DNA from: Moraxella ovis
GTDB taxonomy: Bacteria > Pseudomonadota > Gammaproteobacteria > Pseudomonadales > Moraxellaceae
Assembly (NCBI RefSeq): GCF_900453105.1
Contig: NZ_UGPW01000001.1
Coordinates: 744,001 to 808,000, forward strand
Reading direction: 5' to 3'
Length of the DNA stretch: 64,000 nt
Shown here: piece by piece, positions 26,895 to 35,845 of the stretch
How the letters are laid out: every line of letters starts with the position of its first letter
Position numbering within the stretch: position 1 is the stretch's first letter
Translations under genes and position numbers: made by a program
Notes under the pieces: generated by a model
Databases searched by the model: none
What the model saw: the letters and a program-made list of their open reading frames with translations, nothing else
Told to the model about the DNA's origin: nothing

Positions 26895-27557
26895 TTAAAT
26901 GCCAAACTGATCGTGATAATGCGACATGATTTTATCTTGGATGGATTGTTGTAGATATGACAGGGTTTGAGGGGAGTTGTCTTTTAGGGTATTGAGTGTG
27001 TGCGTGGTAGATAGTGCGTGCGCATTGGGCAGGCGCGTGTAGCCATCACTGGGCTCGATAATGTACTCTTCTTCGCTAAAATCTACACTGGTGAGTGTCT
27101 TGGCGGTGCTCTTGTGCAGAACATTGACGTTGCCAGCAAACACAAAATTGCCAGCTTCAGCGTTTAGTGATTGATCGATGTCTGAATGGTAGGTCGCTTG
27201 TGACTCTTTGGCGGTATTGGTGAATGATAAATGCAGCGCCAATGGGAAGTCATCACAGACGATGACGGTTGTGCCACTAATTTTTATGTGGGTGGCGGCT
27301 TGGATCGTGCCTGTGGGCAATTCTAAAATCCGGCAGGCTTCTTGGGCGGTAACTTTCTCGTTCATCATCTTTAATAAAGACAGATCAAGCGGTTTTTGTG
27401 TCTTGATGTCATCGGGTAGGCTGTCATAATGCGCCAAAAACATCATGGGAAGATTTTTTTGGATGATGAATTTATCAATTTTAACGTTATGTGTGCGAAA
27501 GATAAAATCAGGCTTGGTTAATATGTCTTGTAAGATAAAAGAAGGCGTGTCGTTCAT
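26895..27557 (-). CDS. Hypothetical protein of unknown function
   Basis: 220 residues that I do not recognise. No signal peptide or membrane helix is seen, so it is probably cytoplasmic. The N-terminal third ('ILTKPDFIFRTHNVKIDKFI', 'LPMMFLAHYDSLPDDIKTQ') and a middle segment ('KVTAQEACRILELPTGTIQA', which resembles a short helix-turn-helix but is not convincing) are followed by polar sequence. Isolated on the minus strand between adk and the HIT gene, about 37 bases past the adk terminator. The product may be lineage-specific. Confidence 0.65.
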   Translation of the reverse strand: MNDTPSFILQDILTKPDFIFRTHNVKIDKFIIQKNLPMMFLAHYDSLPDDIKTQKPLDLSLLKMMNEKVTAQEACRILELPTGTIQAATHIKISGTTVIVCDDFPLALHLSFTNTAKESQATYHSDIDQSLNAEAGNFVFAGNVNVLHKSTAKTLTSVDFSEEEYIIEPSDGYTRLPNAHALSTTHTLNTLKDNSPQTLSYLQQSIQDKIMSHYHDQFGI

Positions 27558-27693
27558 AAATAAATACTCAAAAATCTGTTTTTACTATATCATAAAACCA
27601 AAGAATTGGTGGTAAAAGTTCTCAAAAATTTCTCAAGCGAAATTTAAAATAATTATGCTACAATGCTAAAACCAGCCCTATAGGAGAGATAAA

Positions 27694-28116
27694 ATGAGCT
27701 ATGATACCAATAATATTTTCGCCAAAATCCTGCGTGGCGAAATCCCTTGCCATAAGGTTTATGAAGATGACAAAACCCTTGCCTTTATGGACGTCATGCC
27801 ACAGGCAACGGGTCATGTGCTGGTCATTCCAAAATGTGAAGCGGTGGAGCTGTCTGATTTGCCGTGCGAGTATGCCTGTGCGGTATTCAAAACCGCCCAA
27901 AAAGTCATCACTGCCCAACGCAAAGCCCTGGGTGTGGACGGTATTGTGCAGATGCAACTTAATCACGCGGGTGCAGGGCAAAGCGTGTTCCACTATCACA
28001 TGCACCTAATCCCAACGCACGTCCACGAGCTGGGCAAGCACGAGAGCGTCATGGCGGACCAAAATGAGCTGGCAGAATTGGCGACCAAAATCCGTGAAGT
28101 TATTGACGGCAAGTAG
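27694..28116 (+). CDS. HIT family nucleotide hydrolase
   Basis: 140 residues. 'NIFAKILRGEIPCHKVYEDD' opens the HIT domain, 'AFMDVMPQATGHVLVIPK' forms the middle strands, and the histidine triad 'FHYHMHLIP' is near residue 100 (HxHxH with hydrophobic residues between). HIT proteins hydrolyse nucleoside phosphoramidates or dinucleoside polyphosphates through the central histidine. It is longer than HinT and closer to Hit-type enzymes with a C-terminal helix. A GGAGAG site precedes the ATG. The next gene starts only six bases after its stop. Confidence 0.9.
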   Translation: MSYDTNNIFAKILRGEIPCHKVYEDDKTLAFMDVMPQATGHVLVIPKCEAVELSDLPCEYACAVFKTAQKVITAQRKALGVDGIVQMQLNHAGAGQSVFHYHMHLIPTHVHELGKHESVMADQNELAELATKIREVIDGK

Positions 28117-28122
28117 GGCATT

Positions 28123-28602
28123 TTGAACATTTTCTACCTTGACCCTGACCCGATACGCTGTGCCATTTTTCATGGTAATAAGCATGTGGTCAAGATGATA
28201 TTGGAATACTCACAGCTCCTTTGCGCTGCTCATCATCTGTGTGACAACGTCCTTTGCGATGATGAGCGGGCGGTGCTGTATAAATGCACGCACCAAAACC
28301 ACCCATGTGCGGTGTGGGTGCGTGGCTCAAAGTCGCATTATGACTGGCTTTATCGGCTGTTTATCGCCCTGTGCGATGAGTACACGCACCGCTATGGCAA
28401 GGTTCATCTGACCGACCAAAAGCTCCGCCACATCCTGCTAAACTGCCCCATCTCGACCGACACGCCTTTTATCGCACCCCCACAGGTCATGCCCGATGAG
28501 TATCAAGGCGATGATACCGTTGATGCCTATCGTACCTATTATCGCTGTGGTAAGGCGGATATTTTGGCGTACACCAACCGTCCAACTCCTGATTGGTTGT
28601 GA
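28123..28602 (+). CDS. Conserved phage-type hypothetical protein
   Basis: 159 residues starting at a TTG (28123) close behind a TAGGG site. No function is established. The pattern 'MNIFYLDPDPIRCAIFHGNKHVVKMILEYSQLL', 'HPCAVWVRGSKSHYDWLYRLFIALCDEY', 'PPQVMPDEYQGDD..DAYRTYY' resembles a protein family I recall mainly from phage and prophage genomes. There is no hydrophobic segment, and conserved H, D, W and Y residues suggest a compact, possibly nucleic-acid-related fold. The six-base spacing after the HIT gene implies co-expression. No other phage gene is near, so this is a domesticated or resident copy rather than part of a prophage. Confidence 0.75.
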   Translation: MNIFYLDPDPIRCAIFHGNKHVVKMILEYSQLLCAAHHLCDNVLCDDERAVLYKCTHQNHPCAVWVRGSKSHYDWLYRLFIALCDEYTHRYGKVHLTDQKLRHILLNCPISTDTPFIAPPQVMPDEYQGDDTVDAYRTYYRCGKADILAYTNRPTPDWL

Positions 28603-28652
28603 GTGCTTAAGTATTGGAATAAAATTCAATCACAATGCTGTGAATAAAAAGC

Positions 28653-28685
28653 AAAAAAGACGTGCTCAACATGGCGCGTCTTTTT
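28653..28685. terminator. Bidirectional terminator before fpr
   Basis: AAAAAGACG and CGTCTTTTT arms with inner GC pairs enclose a short loop; A and T runs on both sides serve the convergent genes on each side. Confidence 0.8.
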
Positions 28686-28708
28686 AATTGGCACTGCAAA
28701 GCGATGGA

Positions 28709-29482
28709 TCAGCCTACAAATGCACGCTCTAGCACATAGTCAGCAGGTACGCCCATGCGTGGCGATACTGTTAGACCAAAATCATCTAGAATAGCAGCGG
28801 TTTCGGCATTCATCGCCATACTGCCGCAAAGCATCATGCGATCATCGTCTTTATTGATCGGTGGTAGTCCGATGTCCTCGAACAGTTTGCCTGATTTTAA
28901 TAGATCGGTCACACGACCTTGGTTTTTGAATTCGTCACGCGTTACAGTAGGATAGTAGATGAACTTCTCACGTACCCATTCGCCAAAGATTTGATCATTT
29001 GGCAGCTCATTTTCAAAGAAATCACGATAAGCAAGATCTTCGACATGGCGCACACCATGCACCAAGATCACTTTCTCGAAGCGCTCATAAACTTCTGGCT
29101 CACGCACCAACGACAAGAATGGTGCTAAGCCTGTGCCCGTGGCGAGCATGTATAAGTGCTTACCAGGTAGTAGATCATCTAATACTAGAGTACCCGTGGG
29201 TTTTCTGCTGACTAGTAGTTCATCGCCAACTTTGATGTGCTGTAGGCGTGATGTCAAAGGACCATCTTGAACTTTAATGGAATAAAATTCAAGCTCTTCT
29301 GCCCATGCAGGACTGGCGATGGAGTAGGCACGCACCAATGGCTTACCGTCCACCATTAAGCCGATCATGGCAAATTCGCCGCTGCGAAAACGCAAGCTGT
29401 CGCTGCGGGTGGTTTTGATGGTGAATAAGGTGTCTGTCCAGTGGTGAACATAGGTCACGGTTTCGCTGATGAATTTTGACAT
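28709..29482 (-). CDS. fpr: Ferredoxin-NADP+ reductase
   Basis: 257 residues, matching the bacterial subclass (E. coli Fpr 248). FAD-binding 'RAYSIASPAWAEELEFYSIKV' near residues 54-74, the NADP-binding 'MLATGTGLAPFLSLVR' near 110-125, and 'MLCGSMAMNAET' near the C-terminus; the tail 'YVLERAFVG' fits Pseudomonas-type Fpr. It exchanges electrons between NADPH and ferredoxin or flavodoxin, often under oxidative stress. Single gene divergent from trmO. SD-like GAGGA precedes the ATG. Confidence 0.93.
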   Translation of the reverse strand: MSKFISETVTYVHHWTDTLFTIKTTRSDSLRFRSGEFAMIGLMVDGKPLVRAYSIASPAWAEELEFYSIKVQDGPLTSRLQHIKVGDELLVSRKPTGTLVLDDLLPGKHLYMLATGTGLAPFLSLVREPEVYERFEKVILVHGVRHVEDLAYRDFFENELPNDQIFGEWVREKFIYYPTVTRDEFKNQGRVTDLLKSGKLFEDIGLPPINKDDDRMMLCGSMAMNAETAAILDDFGLTVSPRMGVPADYVLERAFVG

Positions 29483-29651
29483 GAGGATTTCCAGAATGTA
29501 TAAATGAAAATGAGTTTGATTTAAAGATAAAGTTTAGCACAAAATTGGGCTAACACAAAATTTGTGCTATGATAGCGATTTTTGCCATGGACTGTTATTA
29601 ACTTTTTGGCATAAGGAACTTATATTTTATCATAAACCGCCCAAAAACACC

Positions 29652-30362
29652 ATGAACGCACACCATACTCTCCCCGTCATCGGCCATCATCATTCGCCCT
29701 TAACTCAGAAATTTGGCATCCCGCGCCAGCCGAATTTGGTCGCCATAAAAAGCTATATTCGTTTTGTTGCACCTTTTAATAATCCAGATGCTTTTGTGGG
29801 CATTGAGAATTATAGCCATCTTTGGATTTTGTGGCAGTTTCACCATAATAAAGAGCAGGTGAATTTCCGCCCGCAAGTGCGTCCGCCAAGGCTAGGTGGC
29901 AATGATAAAATTGGCGTATTTGCCACGCGTAGCATGTATCGCCCAAGCCAAATCGGTCTGTCGGTGGTGCAGCTTGATAGGGTGGAGGTTGTTGATAATC
30001 AAGCGATTCTGCACATCATTGGGGCGGACATGGCGGATGGTACACCCATCTTTGATATTAAGCCATATCTGCCGTATGTGGATGGCGTGCACGAAGCGAT
30101 GGGATTTGACAAGCCAAGTGTTCGCGATGTGAAGATAAGTGAGCGGGCGGAGGGTGATTTTGAGGTGTTAATATTAAATAATACCCTACAAAACGACGAC
30201 AAAGACATTATTCTAAGCCTTATCGCTCAAGATCCACGGCCCGCCTATCGCCAAAATGAAACGGGCGTGATGTGCAGCATGAGATATAAGACGGTCGATG
30301 TTGATTTTATAAGGGCTGAAGATATGCTGGTGATCGAGCACATCAGGCGGGTCAAACCTTAA
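29652..30362 (+). CDS. trmO: tRNA (N6-threonylcarbamoyladenosine37-N6)-methyltransferase TrmO
   Basis: 236 residues from the ATG at 29652; a longer frame starting at 29562 would include promoter sequence. The TsaA-like beta-barrel domain is recognised by 'LTQKFGIPRQPNLV', 'HLWILWQFH', and 'GVFATRSMYRPSQIGLSVVQL', the SAM-binding signature. The C-terminal portion ('QDPRPAYRQ') is that of the E. coli TrmO group. The enzyme methylates t6A37 of tRNA-Thr to m6t6A. Formerly YaeB/TsaA. Confidence 0.88.
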   Translation: MNAHHTLPVIGHHHSPLTQKFGIPRQPNLVAIKSYIRFVAPFNNPDAFVGIENYSHLWILWQFHHNKEQVNFRPQVRPPRLGGNDKIGVFATRSMYRPSQIGLSVVQLDRVEVVDNQAILHIIGADMADGTPIFDIKPYLPYVDGVHEAMGFDKPSVRDVKISERAEGDFEVLILNNTLQNDDKDIILSLIAQDPRPAYRQNETGVMCSMRYKTVDVDFIRAEDMLVIEHIRRVKP

Positions 30363-30439
30363 AAATGCATTCTCAAAATCGCCAAGATTTGATATAATTT
30401 CTTGTTATTTATTAATTTTTTAAGCTTAAGGTAATCATC

Positions 30440-31535
30440 ATGGAAATCGCCCCATATCAAGAACAAATTAAAGACCTAACCGAGCGTGGTCAAGACCTTC
30501 GGAGGTATCTTTGACTTCGAAAGCAAAAAAGAACGCCTAGAAGAAGTCAATCTAGAACTAGAAAACCCCGACATCTGGAACGACCCTGAGCTCGCCACTA
30601 AGATCAGCAAAGAAAAATCCGTCCTAGATAGCATCATTGGTGTTATCGAGGGGCTGGATACTGCACTAGAAGATGCAGCCGCCATGCTTGAGCTTGCGGT
30701 TGAAGAAGATGACGAAAGCCTACTGGCAGATGTGCAAGCCGAGCTTGATGACGCGAATGCTAAAGTCGAAGACTTAGAATTTAAGCGTATGTTTAGCGGC
30801 GAGATGGATGCTAATAACTGCTACCTAGACATCCAAGCAGGCTCTGGCGGTACCGAAGCCCAAGACTGGTCAGAGATGCTGCTGCGTATGTATCTGCGCT
30901 GGTGTGAGTCGCACGGTTTTAAGGCGGAAGTTTTGGAGGTGTCTGATGGTGGTGTGGCAGGCATTAAGTCAGCGACCATTTCGGTTAAGGGCGATTATGC
31001 CTTTGGCTGGCTTCGCACTGAGATTGGCGTTCATCGTCTGGTGCGTAAGTCGCCATTTGACAGTAATAACGGTCGTCACACGTCATTCTCAGCGGTGTTC
31101 GTCTCTCCTGAGATTGATGACAATGTAGAGATTGATATTAATCCAGCTGACCTGCGTATCGATACTTACCGTTCAAGCGGGGCGGGTGGTCAGCACGTTA
31201 ACACCACCGACTCTGCCGTGCGTATCACGCACCAGCCTACAGGTGTGGTTGTCGCGTGCCAAAACGAGCGTTCACAGCACGCCAACAAAGACACCGCCAT
31301 GAAAATGCTCCGTGCCAAGCTTTATGAGCTTGAAATGCAAAAGCGCATGGAAAAACAGCAAGCCTTAGAAGACAGCAAGTCCGACATCGGTTGGGGGTCA
31401 CAAATCCGCTCCTATGTGCTTGATGATTCACGTATTAAGGACTTGCGCACAGGTGTTGAGACGTCCAACACTCAAGCGGTGCTAAATGGCGATTTGGATA
31501 AATTTATCGTGGCAAGTCTGAAGGCGGGATTGTAA
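30440..31535 (+). CDS. prfB: Peptide chain release factor 2 (programmed +1 frameshift)
   Basis: 364 residues as join(30440..30511, 30513..31535). The first 24 codons end at an in-frame TGA (30512-30514); slipping one base forward continues the protein. The anticodon-mimic SPF is at residues 204-206 ('RKSPFDSNN') and the catalytic GGQ at 249-251 ('[10 protein letters not shown]'). RF2 releases chains at UGA and UAA, and the frameshift lets low RF2 levels raise its own synthesis. E. coli RF2 has 365 residues with the shift at codon 26, here at 25. A TATAAT at 30393-30398 may be its -10 box. Neither lysS nor another aminoacyl-tRNA synthetase follows. Confidence 0.97.
30500..30515 (+). other. RF2 programmed +1 frameshift site
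   Basis: CGGAGGTATCTTTGAC: an internal Shine-Dalgarno-like GGAGG stands three bases before the slippery CTT, followed by TGA C. This is the classical prfB autoregulatory site. Confidence 0.97.
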
Positions 31536-31653
31536 TTTATATGCATTTATGCATTAGTTATCAATATTAATGATTGATTTTTCTGATTGAAAATCGGTAC
31601 AAATGTTGTAGCGAGCTATTTATTTTATTGCCATCTAATGCTAAAATCATCAT

Positions 31654-31674
31654 AATTTACAGTATTTGTAAATT
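31654..31674. promoter_or_regulatory. Inverted repeat upstream of the CoA-transferase gene
   Basis: AATTTACA-GTATT-TGTAAATT, a perfect 8-bp inverted repeat centred about 55 bases before the start codon. It has no T run typical of a terminator and its position fits an operator. Confidence 0.35.
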
Positions 31675-31718
31675 TATCGCCATTTTATTGGAAAATTATT
31701 ATCAAGAGGACAATGATT

Positions 31719-33245
31719 ATGTCAATCGATCGTATTCGTCACGCGGGTCTGCGTGAGAAAGTAATGAGCGCTGATCAAGCGGCTGAATTTGTTAAAGACG
31801 GTATGATGCTTGCCGTCACAGGCTTCACAGGGGCGGGCTACCCTAAGGCGCTACCAACTGCCATCGCCAACAAAGCAAAAGCGGCACATGCCAAAGGCGA
31901 CAAGTTCAGCATCGGCATGGTGACAGGTGCATCTACCGCGCCTGAATGCGATGGCGTATTGGCTGAAGCGAACGCGGTACATTTCCGCTCCCCATTCCAA
32001 TCTGATCCAACGCTTCGTAATGGCATTAACGCTGGTAACGTAGCTTATCAAGACATGCATCTATCGCATGTTGAACAGCAAATGCGTCAAGGTTTCTATG
32101 GCGAATTTGACATCGCCATCATCGAGGCGGCAGGCATCACCGAAGATGGCAAAATTATCTTTGCCATGGGTATCGGTCACGGCGTAGAAGCAGTTAAGAA
32201 CGCCAAGAAAGTCATCATCGAGATCAACGCTGCACTAAGCGAAGGCCTAGAAGGCATGCACGACATCTATGGCGATGTTGGTCTGCCACCTCATCGCAAG
32301 CCAATCCCTATCGTGGGTGCTTTTGACCGTGTCGGTACGCCAGCACTGGAGTGCGATGCTGATAAGATTCTTGGTATTGTATTGACCAATGCAGGCGACC
32401 GTAACTCTAAGTTTGCAGAGCCTGATGATGTGTCTAAGCGCATCGCTGCCCAAGTAATCGACTTCCTGGATTATGAAGTGAAAGCAGGCCGTCTACCTAA
32501 GAGCCTACTACCACTTCAATCAGGCGTGGGTAACGTAGCAAATGCGGTAATGGCAGGTCTGCTAGATGCGCCATTTGAAGATTTGATCGGATATACGGAA
32601 GTGCTACAAGACGGTATGCTTGATCTGATCTTGGCTAAGAAGATGAAAACCGCTTCGGCGACCGCTTTGTCATTTAGCCCAGATGCGCTAGCTCGCTTCA
32701 ACGAGAACATCGAATTCCTAAAAGACAAAATCATCCTACGTCCAATGGAAATCAGCAACAACCCAGAGCTTATCCGCCGCTTAGGTGTGATCGGCATGAA
32801 CTCAATGATCGAAGCTGACATCTATGGTAACGTGAACTCTACCCACGTCATGGGTACTCGTATGATGAATGGCATCGGTGGTTCGGGTGACTTTACTCGT
32901 AACGGTTTCTTTAGTTTCTATGTCAGCCCATCTACTGCTAAGGGCGGTGCAATCTCTGCGATCGTGCCAATGGTGTCGCATCATGACCACACTGAGCATG
33001 ACGTGATGTTCATCGTGACCGAACAAGGCATGGCTGACCTACGTGGTAAGTCTCCACGTCAGCGTGCGAAGCTAATCATCGAGAACTGCTCACATCCTGA
33101 CTATCGCGACATGCTGCGTGATTACTATGATCGAGCTGAAGTGGCAAGCAAAAAGGCAGGCGGTATCCACACGCCACACTTATTGCTAGAAGCGCTATCA
33201 TGGCATCAACGTTTCATCGAAACTGGTGACATGCGCATCAAATAA
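31719..33245 (+). CDS. Acetyl-CoA hydrolase / succinyl-CoA:acetate CoA-transferase family protein
   Basis: 508 residues from the ATG at 31719, which has the better spacing to AGAGGA; an ATG two codons upstream is possible. The class I CoA-transferase catalytic glutamate is in 'GYTEVLQDGML' near residue 290, and the CoA-binding 'GIGGSGDFTRNG' lies near 385. Members transfer CoA between succinyl-CoA and acetate (AarC, SCACT), or between propionyl-CoA and other acids, and some were named acetyl-CoA hydrolase. Sequence alone does not fix the substrate. It acts in cytoplasmic acetate/acyl-CoA balancing and fits with cstA and the thiolase nearby. Single gene with its own terminator. Confidence 0.9.
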   Translation: MSIDRIRHAGLREKVMSADQAAEFVKDGMMLAVTGFTGAGYPKALPTAIANKAKAAHAKGDKFSIGMVTGASTAPECDGVLAEANAVHFRSPFQSDPTLRNGINAGNVAYQDMHLSHVEQQMRQGFYGEFDIAIIEAAGITEDGKIIFAMGIGHGVEAVKNAKKVIIEINAALSEGLEGMHDIYGDVGLPPHRKPIPIVGAFDRVGTPALECDADKILGIVLTNAGDRNSKFAEPDDVSKRIAAQVIDFLDYEVKAGRLPKSLLPLQSGVGNVANAVMAGLLDAPFEDLIGYTEVLQDGMLDLILAKKMKTASATALSFSPDALARFNENIEFLKDKIILRPMEISNNPELIRRLGVIGMNSMIEADIYGNVNSTHVMGTRMMNGIGGSGDFTRNGFFSFYVSPSTAKGGAISAIVPMVSHHDHTEHDVMFIVTEQGMADLRGKSPRQRAKLIIENCSHPDYRDMLRDYYDRAEVASKKAGGIHTPHLLLEALSWHQRFIETGDMRIK

Positions 33246-33263
33246 GCCATCTGTTTAACCAAT

Positions 33264-33296
33264 AAAAACACCCAAGTTATCGCTCGGGTGTTTTTA
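33264..33296. terminator. Bidirectional terminator between the CoA-transferase and apt
   Basis: AAAAACACCC / GGGTGTTTTT stem with a 12-base loop between two convergent genes. Confidence 0.82.
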
Positions 33297-33321
33297 TTTG
33301 GTGTGCTGATAAGATAAGGGG

Positions 33322-33834
33322 TTAGTTGTGCATCACTCGATAGACAGGCATGCCGATGTCGTCATGAAGTGCGGTTAAGTCCAATAGAACCAATGCGCCG
33401 AGCACTTCATGACCTGCTTTTTGGCACAGAGTCTTACTTGCCTTTAATGTGCCGCCAGTAGCTAACACGTCATCAACCAGTAACACTTTAGAGGCTGGTA
33501 AATCTGCCTTAATCTCTAGCGTATCATTGCCGTATTCTAGTCCGTAACTTTCGCTAAATAAAGGTGGTGGTAGTTTGCCTTGTTTGCGAATTAGTATGAG
33601 TGACTTACCTGTGCGCCCTGATAATAAGCTACCTATCACAAAACCACGAGCTTCTGTAGCAGCGAAGCATTCGACGGTGTTCATTAAGTCGTTGGGCAAA
33701 GCCTTTAATAATTCGTCAATCAGTGCATCCACATGACTGTATAGCAGTGGCGTGATGTCATAAAAATCAATACCGTCTTTTGGGAAATTAGGAATTGTTT
33801 GAATAAACTGCCAAAATGGATGATTGTTTGTCAT
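33322..33834 (-). CDS. apt: Adenine phosphoribosyltransferase
   Basis: 170 residues from the ATG at 33834; a start six codons earlier is possible. 'IPNFPKDGIDFYDITPLL' and 'ATEARGFVIGSLL' are characteristic of Apt, and the PRPP-binding loop is 'VLLVDDVLATGGTLKA' near residue 120. It salvages adenine to AMP with PRPP. 'KQGKLPPPLFSESYGLEYG' is the flexible loop with the adenine-specific form. Single gene; hpt, the other purine salvage gene, is 7 kb away. Confidence 0.94.
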   Translation of the reverse strand: MTNNHPFWQFIQTIPNFPKDGIDFYDITPLLYSHVDALIDELLKALPNDLMNTVECFAATEARGFVIGSLLSGRTGKSLILIRKQGKLPPPLFSESYGLEYGNDTLEIKADLPASKVLLVDDVLATGGTLKASKTLCQKAGHEVLGALVLLDLTALHDDIGMPVYRVMHN

Positions 33835-33917
33835 AAAAGTACCAAAGATCAAGCATTAAAACCGCTGATTATACCAAAATTCTGTCATGAATTTATAGAG
33901 TTATATGAGCAAGCAAT

Positions 33918-33948
33918 AAAAAATGCAGACCTTGAAATCTGCATTTTT
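33918..33948 (-). terminator. Terminator of cstA
   Basis: AAAAATGCAGA / TCTGCATTTTT perfect 11-bp stem with an eight-base loop, 13 bases past the cstA stop. Confidence 0.85.
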
Positions 33949-33961
33949 ATGAAGGGGCTAA

Positions 33962-35560
33962 CTAAGCTTTTGATGCGATCGGTTGATCATTCACCAGTGC
34001 ATCAGGGTCGCCTGCGATGCTTTCGCGTTTCACGAACAAGAAGAACGCAGCGGTCGTCAGGACAGTCAAGCCAATACCGATATACAGTGACAGCGTGTAA
34101 TCAAGACCGAAGCCGATTTTGTTGTAGGCGAGGAATGTATAGCATGCAGCGCTCATGAAGATGGCTGGTAGCGTACACACCCAATGCAACTTGCGATAGC
34201 GATACAGATAGCCTGCCGCTGTCCATAGCATCACCACAGCAACGGTTTGGTTTGCCCAGCTGAAGTAGCGCCATAGGATTTGGAAGTCTACTTTAGAGAT
34301 GACAAAGCCAATCACAAATAGCGGAATCGCGATCCAAAGACGCTTCATTAGCGTGCGTTGTTCCATGTTTAGGAATTCAGAGATGATCAGACGTGCCGCA
34401 CGGAATGCTGTGTCACCCGAGGTGATTGGTAGAATAACCACGCCAAGCACCGCAAATACACCACCAATCGCACCTAGGTAGCCGATAGAGCTGTCATAGA
34501 CGACTTTAGAAGGTGAGCCTGCAGAGATGGCTTCTTGTAGTGATACTAGATCAGGGTAGAATGACAAACCAACTGCACACCAAATAAGGGCGATTACGCC
34601 TTCAGCAATCATCGCGCCATAGAAGATGAAGCGACCTTCGGATTCGTTCATTGCACAGCGTGCCATAAGTGGCGTCTGCGTAGCGTGGAAGCCTGACAGC
34701 GCACCACAAGTAATGGTTAGGAATAATAAAGGCCAGATTGGCAGATCGCCTTTAGGTTGGAAGTTTTGGAAGAAACTCTCTACCGTCAGACCGCCCATGC
34801 TATTAAAGAAATAGCTCTCAGCGCTACCAAGCTCGTTAGCGACCAGACCGTAAGTCATACCAAGTGACATGAACAGCAATAGACCGCCAAAGAATGGATA
34901 AACACGACCGATGATTTTGTCGATTGGTAGCAAAGTTGCAATGATGTAATATAAGAAGATGATTGCTGTCCAAGCTACGATGATACCGTCTTTGGTTAGG
35001 CCAAAGGCGGTATTGGCAACATCGCCTGCAGCCGCTGCCATACTTTCTGCATTATTGATAGATACCGTGCCTGTGGCTTGGGTGCCGAACATATCTAGCG
35101 TGATTGAGCTTAATAGCTGAGCTGGGCTGGCAACGAATACTACGCCAACCAGAATCAGCAGAACCACCGCAAGCAGGTTAATGAAATGCTTAACCGGTGC
35201 GCCTAAGTATTTGCCCGTCAGATAAGGCATACTGGCGCCACCGTTACGCACAGATAACATGCCGCACATATAATCGTGTACCGCACCGGCAAAAATACAG
35301 CCGAGAACAATCCACAGCATCGCCACCGGTCCATAAAGCGCACCTAGAATTGGGCCGAAGATTGGGCCTGTGCCAGCGATGTTTAATAATTGAATAAGCC
35401 AAATTTTACCTTTTGACATCGGAACGTAATCCACGCCGTCAGCCATTGTGTAGGCGGGCGTGTTTTTGTTTGGGTTGATGACAAAGATTTTTTCGATGAT
35501 TTTACCGTAAACGAAGTAACCGATGACCAGTACGGCAACACAAAAAAAGAACCATAACAT
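33962..35560 (-). CDS. cstA: Carbon starvation protein A family transporter
   Basis: 532 residues with about 14 membrane helices, of the shorter CstA group. 'QLLNIAGTGPIFGPILGALYGP' near residue 60 is the CstA signature, followed by 'GAVHDYMCGMLSVRNGGASMPY' and 'CGALSGFHATQTPLMARC'. CstA-like proteins take up peptides or pyruvate during carbon starvation. The carrier's substrate cannot be read from sequence. An AGGAA site precedes the ATG. The upstream gap has two short palindromes. Confidence 0.9.
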   Translation of the reverse strand: MLWFFFCVAVLVIGYFVYGKIIEKIFVINPNKNTPAYTMADGVDYVPMSKGKIWLIQLLNIAGTGPIFGPILGALYGPVAMLWIVLGCIFAGAVHDYMCGMLSVRNGGASMPYLTGKYLGAPVKHFINLLAVVLLILVGVVFVASPAQLLSSITLDMFGTQATGTVSINNAESMAAAAGDVANTAFGLTKDGIIVAWTAIIFLYYIIATLLPIDKIIGRVYPFFGGLLLFMSLGMTYGLVANELGSAESYFFNSMGGLTVESFFQNFQPKGDLPIWPLLFLTITCGALSGFHATQTPLMARCAMNESEGRFIFYGAMIAEGVIALIWCAVGLSFYPDLVSLQEAISAGSPSKVVYDSSIGYLGAIGGVFAVLGVVILPITSGDTAFRAARLIISEFLNMEQRTLMKRLWIAIPLFVIGFVISKVDFQILWRYFSWANQTVAVVMLWTAAGYLYRYRKLHWVCTLPAIFMSAACYTFLAYNKIGFGLDYTLSLYIGIGLTVLTTAAFFLFVKRESIAGDPDALVNDQPIASKA

Positions 35561-35704
35561 GAGTGTTATTCCTAAAGATCTATGACGATTGTCACAATAG
35601 ATAACTGCTTTATCAGCGCAGTTTAATCATTGGCTAAAATAACTAAATTTTATACAATTGTAAAGCAAAAATTAACCAAAACATAACAATTTAATTAAAT
35701 AATT

Positions 35705-35719
35705 TTTAGACTGTCTAAA
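35705..35719. promoter_or_regulatory. Palindrome upstream of cstA (1)
   Basis: TTTAGAC-T-GTCTAAA, a perfect 7-bp inverted repeat about 145 bases before the cstA start. Possible operator; no matching regulator is known from the window. Confidence 0.25.
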
Positions 35720-35757
35720 TTTTAGGCAAGCTCATGATATTTATCAAAATTCATGAT

Positions 35758-35770
35758 TCAAACCGTTTGA
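35758..35770. promoter_or_regulatory. Palindrome upstream of cstA (2)
   Basis: TCAAAC-C-GTTTGA, a perfect 6-bp inverted repeat about 200 bases before the cstA start. Short enough to be chance. Confidence 0.2.
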
Positions 35771-35799
35771 TACGAATTCGGTGATTGGATTGTCAAAAT

Positions 35800-35831
35800 A
35801 AAAACACACACTATATTTAGTGCGTGTTTTT
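35800..35831 (-). terminator. Terminator of the thiolase gene
   Basis: AAAAACACACACT and AGTGCGTGTTTTT pair with one mismatch around a six-base loop; T run on the minus strand, 15 bases past the stop. Confidence 0.82.
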
Positions 35832-35845
35832 GGGTGAAGCATAAA

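Noticed and set aside
28123..28602. Prophage remnant
   Set aside because: Only one phage-type gene is present; no integrase, structural gene or attachment site is visible.
30440..30514. prfB as a pseudogene or sequencing error because of the early TGA
   Set aside because: The site matches the classic programmed frameshift with an internal Shine-Dalgarno element.
33366..33374. Pasteurellaceae-type uptake sequence AAGTGCGGT (also near 25763 and, reversed, near 47222)
   Set aside because: Three copies in 64 kb, all in coding sequence and without the flanking AT tracts, against about 0.5 expected; far below the density of real uptake signals.
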